From Actinomycetota bacterium (GTDB lineage Bacteria; Actinomycetota; Actinomycetes; Actinomycetales; Actinomycetaceae), in contig JAHYYD010000111.1 in assembly GCA_019425105.1 (NCBI GenBank), positions 1 through 6,968 of the forward strand: 6,968 bases of DNA. The letters run 5' to 3'. This document shows, piece by piece, positions 5,844 through 6,968 of this stretch; within the stretch, counting starts at the first letter, position 1, and each line of letters opens with the position of its first letter. Both the position numbers and the translations under genes were made by a program. The notes under the pieces are model-generated. The model saw only the letters and a program-made list of their open reading frames with translations. It was not told the DNA's origin and did not search any database.

Positions 5844-6107
5844 TCAGCGGTAGATGCGTGACCGGTGATCGATGTTGATGGCGAGGATCAATAGCTCATC
5901 ATCTTCGATGGACGCAATGATTCGATAGTTGCCGACACGGTAGCGCCAAAAGCCTGAAAGATTGCCGGTCAGTCCCTTCCCGCGTGAGCGGGGATCTTCG
6001 CCGCTCGCGGTTTCGCGGAGATAGTCGACGATGCGTCTCGCGGTCGGCTTGTCGAGCTTGCTGAGCTGTTTCAGTGCGCGCGGTGACAGCTCAGCCCTCC
6101 AGGCCAA
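5844..6107 (-). CDS. relE: RelE/ParE-superfamily toxin of a type II toxin-antitoxin pair
   Basis: This 87-residue protein matches a full-length RelE-fold toxin. MAWRAELSPRALKQLSKLD is the typical N-terminal strand and helix. The core GLTGNLSGFWRYRVGNYRII (about 45-64) has the conserved Trp-Arg-Tyr-Arg run, and the C-terminus HRSRIYR (81-87) has the conserved His-Arg and Tyr. RelE members cut mRNA on the ribosome, while ParE members poison gyrase. The C-terminal HRxxxY pattern favours a RelE mRNase, but this is inference. The start is TTG at 6107, inside the antitoxin gene with a 17-base overlap. An in-frame TGA two codons upstream rules out a longer version. A TTG start with no clear ribosome binding site suggests coupled, low-level translation of the toxin. 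Confidence 0.9.
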   Translation of the reverse strand: MAWRAELSPRALKQLSKLDKPTARRIVDYLRETASGEDPRSRGKGLTGNLSGFWRYRVGNYRIIASIEDDELLILAINIDHRSRIYR

Positions 6108-6333
6108 GGGTCTTCACCGCCTCGTCGAGGCTCACCGATGCTGCGCGGCCGCTGCGGATATCCTCGAGTTCGGCCTGCAGTGAGTAGGCCAGCTCGATCT
6201 CTTCAAGCGCTGACTCGATGGCGCGATTCATGTAGAACGACTTCGTTCGTCCCGTCCGCTGGGCGAGGGCCGTGAGGCGGGCGTCGATCTCAGGATCGAG
6301 CTTGACGGAGCGTGCGACCCGTGCGGTTGACAT
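6091..6333 (-). CDS. Ribbon-helix-helix antitoxin (RelB/CopG-like)
   Basis: This 80-residue protein is the first gene of the toxin-antitoxin operon. Residues 1-45 fit a ribbon-helix-helix DNA-binding domain: a basic strand (ARVARSVKLD), a first helix (PEIDARLTALAQRTG), and a second helix after RTKSFYMNRAIESALEE. The C-terminal half (about 46-80), with AYSLQAELEDIRSG and an acidic tail, is the expected toxin-wrapping segment. GAGGAGGA (6337-6344, minus strand) is a strong ribosome binding site just before the ATG. Together with the toxin's weak TTG start, this would keep antitoxin in excess. It should repress its own promoter through the palindrome at 6351-6364. Confidence 0.9.
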   Translation of the reverse strand: MSTARVARSVKLDPEIDARLTALAQRTGRTKSFYMNRAIESALEEIELAYSLQAELEDIRSGRAASVSLDEAVKTLGLEG

Positions 6334-6350
6334 GTGTCCTCCTCAAATGT

Positions 6351-6389
6351 GACTACGCGTAGTCTACTCTCCTCAGCCGGTAGGTGGAA
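6351..6389 (-). promoter_or_regulatory. Toxin-antitoxin promoter with autoregulatory palindrome
   Basis: GACTACGCGTAGTC (6351-6364) is a perfect 14-base palindrome. A further overlapping inverted repeat, GTAG-T-CTAC, lies at 6359-6367. On the minus strand, TTCCAC (6384-6389) and TAGACT (6361-6366) form -35 and -10 boxes with an exact 17-base spacer. The palindrome covers the -10 box and the probable start site about 20 bases before the antitoxin ATG, the usual place for ribbon-helix-helix autorepression. Confidence 0.65.
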
Positions 6390-6477
6390 GAGGTCGTTGG
6401 AGATGCAGGAGCGTCGATGCGAGCGTTTGGCATGTCGGGGGGAATGACACGTTATGGCAGAGTGAATCTGCATATAC

Positions 6478-6492
6478 CGGACGGAGTGTCCG
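6478..6492. repeat. Short inverted repeat in the toxin-antitoxin/kinase intergenic region
   Basis: CGGAC-GGAGT-GTCCG has 5-base arms and a 5-base loop, and two outer A-T pairs continue the symmetry after one mismatch. It could be an operator half or chance. Apart from this, the two promoter regions and the kinase leader, I see nothing coding in 6334-6589. Confidence 0.3.
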
Positions 6493-6520
6493 ATAAACGG
6501 GCGTACGTCCCTGTCGCTAC

Positions 6521-6548
6521 ATGCGCGAAAGTGTTACCGTTAGCGCAT
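6521..6548 (+). promoter_or_regulatory. Possible LacI-type operator/promoter of the kinase gene
   Basis: ATGCGC (6521-6526) and GCGCAT (6543-6548) are exact inverted arms. Between and overlapping them, GTGTTACCGTTAGCGC (6531-6546) is an imperfect palindrome centred on CG. It resembles LacI-family operators of the TGTTAGCGCTAACA kind, matching 9 of those 14 positions. TACCGT (6535-6540) could serve as a -10 box. Sugar control of this kinase would make such a site reasonable. Confidence 0.35.
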
Positions 6549-6578
6549 TCCAGGCCACTGCCTCGTCAATGAAGACAC

Positions 6579-6584
6579 AAGGAG
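6579..6584 (+). promoter_or_regulatory. Ribosome binding site of the kinase gene
   Basis: AAGGAG lies 5 bases before the ATG at 6590 and fixes that start. Confidence 0.75.
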
Positions 6585-6589
6585 CACGC

Positions 6590-6968
6590 ATGAGCACCGA
6601 CCCCCGCGCCGCCATCGCCGCCGCCGACACTGCGCTCGGCATCGAATTCGGTTCGACCCGCATCAAGGCCGTCCTCATCGGTCCCGACCATGAGGTGCTC
6701 GCCACCGGCGGCCACGGCTGGGAGAATCACCTGGAGGGTGGCCTGTGGTCCTACAGCCTCGACGAGATCGTCGCCGGCCTGCAAAGCGCCTACGCGTCCC
6801 TGGTCGCCGACGTGCGCGAGCGCTACGACGTCACCCCCACCTCGTACGGCTCGATCGGTATCTCGGGCATGATGCACGGCTACCTCGCCTTCGATGCCGA
6901 CGATAATCTGCTTGCGCCCTTCCGCACGTGGCGCAACACGAACACGGGCCGCGCGGCCGACGAACTCA
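6590..6968 (+). CDS. FGGY-family carbohydrate kinase, N-terminal part (possibly ribulokinase/xylulokinase)
   Basis: The frame runs open from the ATG to the right edge, giving 126 residues of a family usually near 500. LGIEFGSTRIKAVLIG (16-31) is the FGGY N-terminal phosphate loop of the ATPase fold. ISGMMHGYLAFD (91-102) and PFRTWRNTNTG (110-120) are sugar-site segments. The GMMHGY and FRTWRNTNTGRAA wording recalls the FGGY kinases found beside arabinose isomerase genes in Bacteroides and Bifidobacterium, so an L-ribulokinase-type role is a fair guess; xylulokinase is the alternative. Downstream genes such as araA or araD would decide, but lie outside the window. It is divergent from the toxin-antitoxin operon and has its own leader with a possible LacI-type site. 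Confidence 0.88.
   Translation, partial: MSTDPRAAIAAADTALGIEFGSTRIKAVLIGPDHEVLATGGHGWENHLEGGLWSYSLDEIVAGLQSAYASLVADVRERYDVTPTSYGSIGISGMMHGYLAFDADDNLLAPFRTWRNTNTGRAADEL

Noticed and set aside
6384..6572. 62-residue + strand open frame in the toxin-antitoxin/kinase gap
   Set aside because: It overlaps the toxin-antitoxin promoter and the kinase operator region, has no ribosome binding site and shows no recognisable motif.

Overview
The window reads as a chromosomal piece of a high-GC actinobacterium. Codons in the flanking genes are strongly G/C-ending, start codons include GTG and TTG, and leaders carry GGAGG-type ribosome binding sites. Protein style suggests an oral Actinomyces/Schaalia-type organism, but that is an impression and not a database result. 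About nine genes are visible. Two are cut by the window edges: a HAD hydrolase on the left and an FGGY sugar kinase on the right.

Left block (1-1977, + strand): the end of a Cof-type HAD phosphatase is followed by a gene for an exported, membrane-anchored protein of unknown function. After that gene lies a decayed second copy of the HAD 3' end (about 1864-1976). It keeps the reading frame and stop codon over its last 93 bases, with 74 of 93 bases identical to the intact gene and a 31-base exact core. The exported-protein gene therefore sits between an intact and a broken HAD tail, the scar of a duplication or an insertion/replacement event.

Defence block (1978-3936, - strand): a two-gene operon encodes an AAA_15/OLD-like ATPase and, 6 bases downstream, an RloB-family protein with Toprim-like acidic motifs. 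This is the AbiL (AbiLi/AbiLii) or RloA/RloB arrangement, linked to phage abortive infection and similar in logic to PARIS. The block is visibly more AT-rich than its surroundings. Upstream of the ATPase is a perfect 19-base AT-rich palindrome placed over a probable -35 region. A -10 box lies only 6 bases before the ATG, which suggests an operator-controlled, leaderless transcript. This is the most likely system of special interest here; its family is known but little studied.

Central block (3937-5842): an alpha/beta hydrolase (-) and a TetR-family regulator (+) are transcribed divergently. The gap between them holds a 15-base inverted repeat that is a good candidate for the regulator's operator. 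Together they look like a self-contained regulator/enzyme pair.

Right block (5844-6968): a type II toxin-antitoxin pair on the - strand has the ribbon-helix-helix antitoxin first and a RelE-type toxin second. The genes overlap by 17 bases and the toxin starts with TTG. Their promoter region carries a perfect 14-base palindrome. Across a 256-base intergenic region, the FGGY kinase starts on the + strand; it resembles kinases found with arabinose/xylulose genes and has a possible LacI-type operator in its leader. No tRNA, rRNA, CRISPR array, transposase or integrase was seen.
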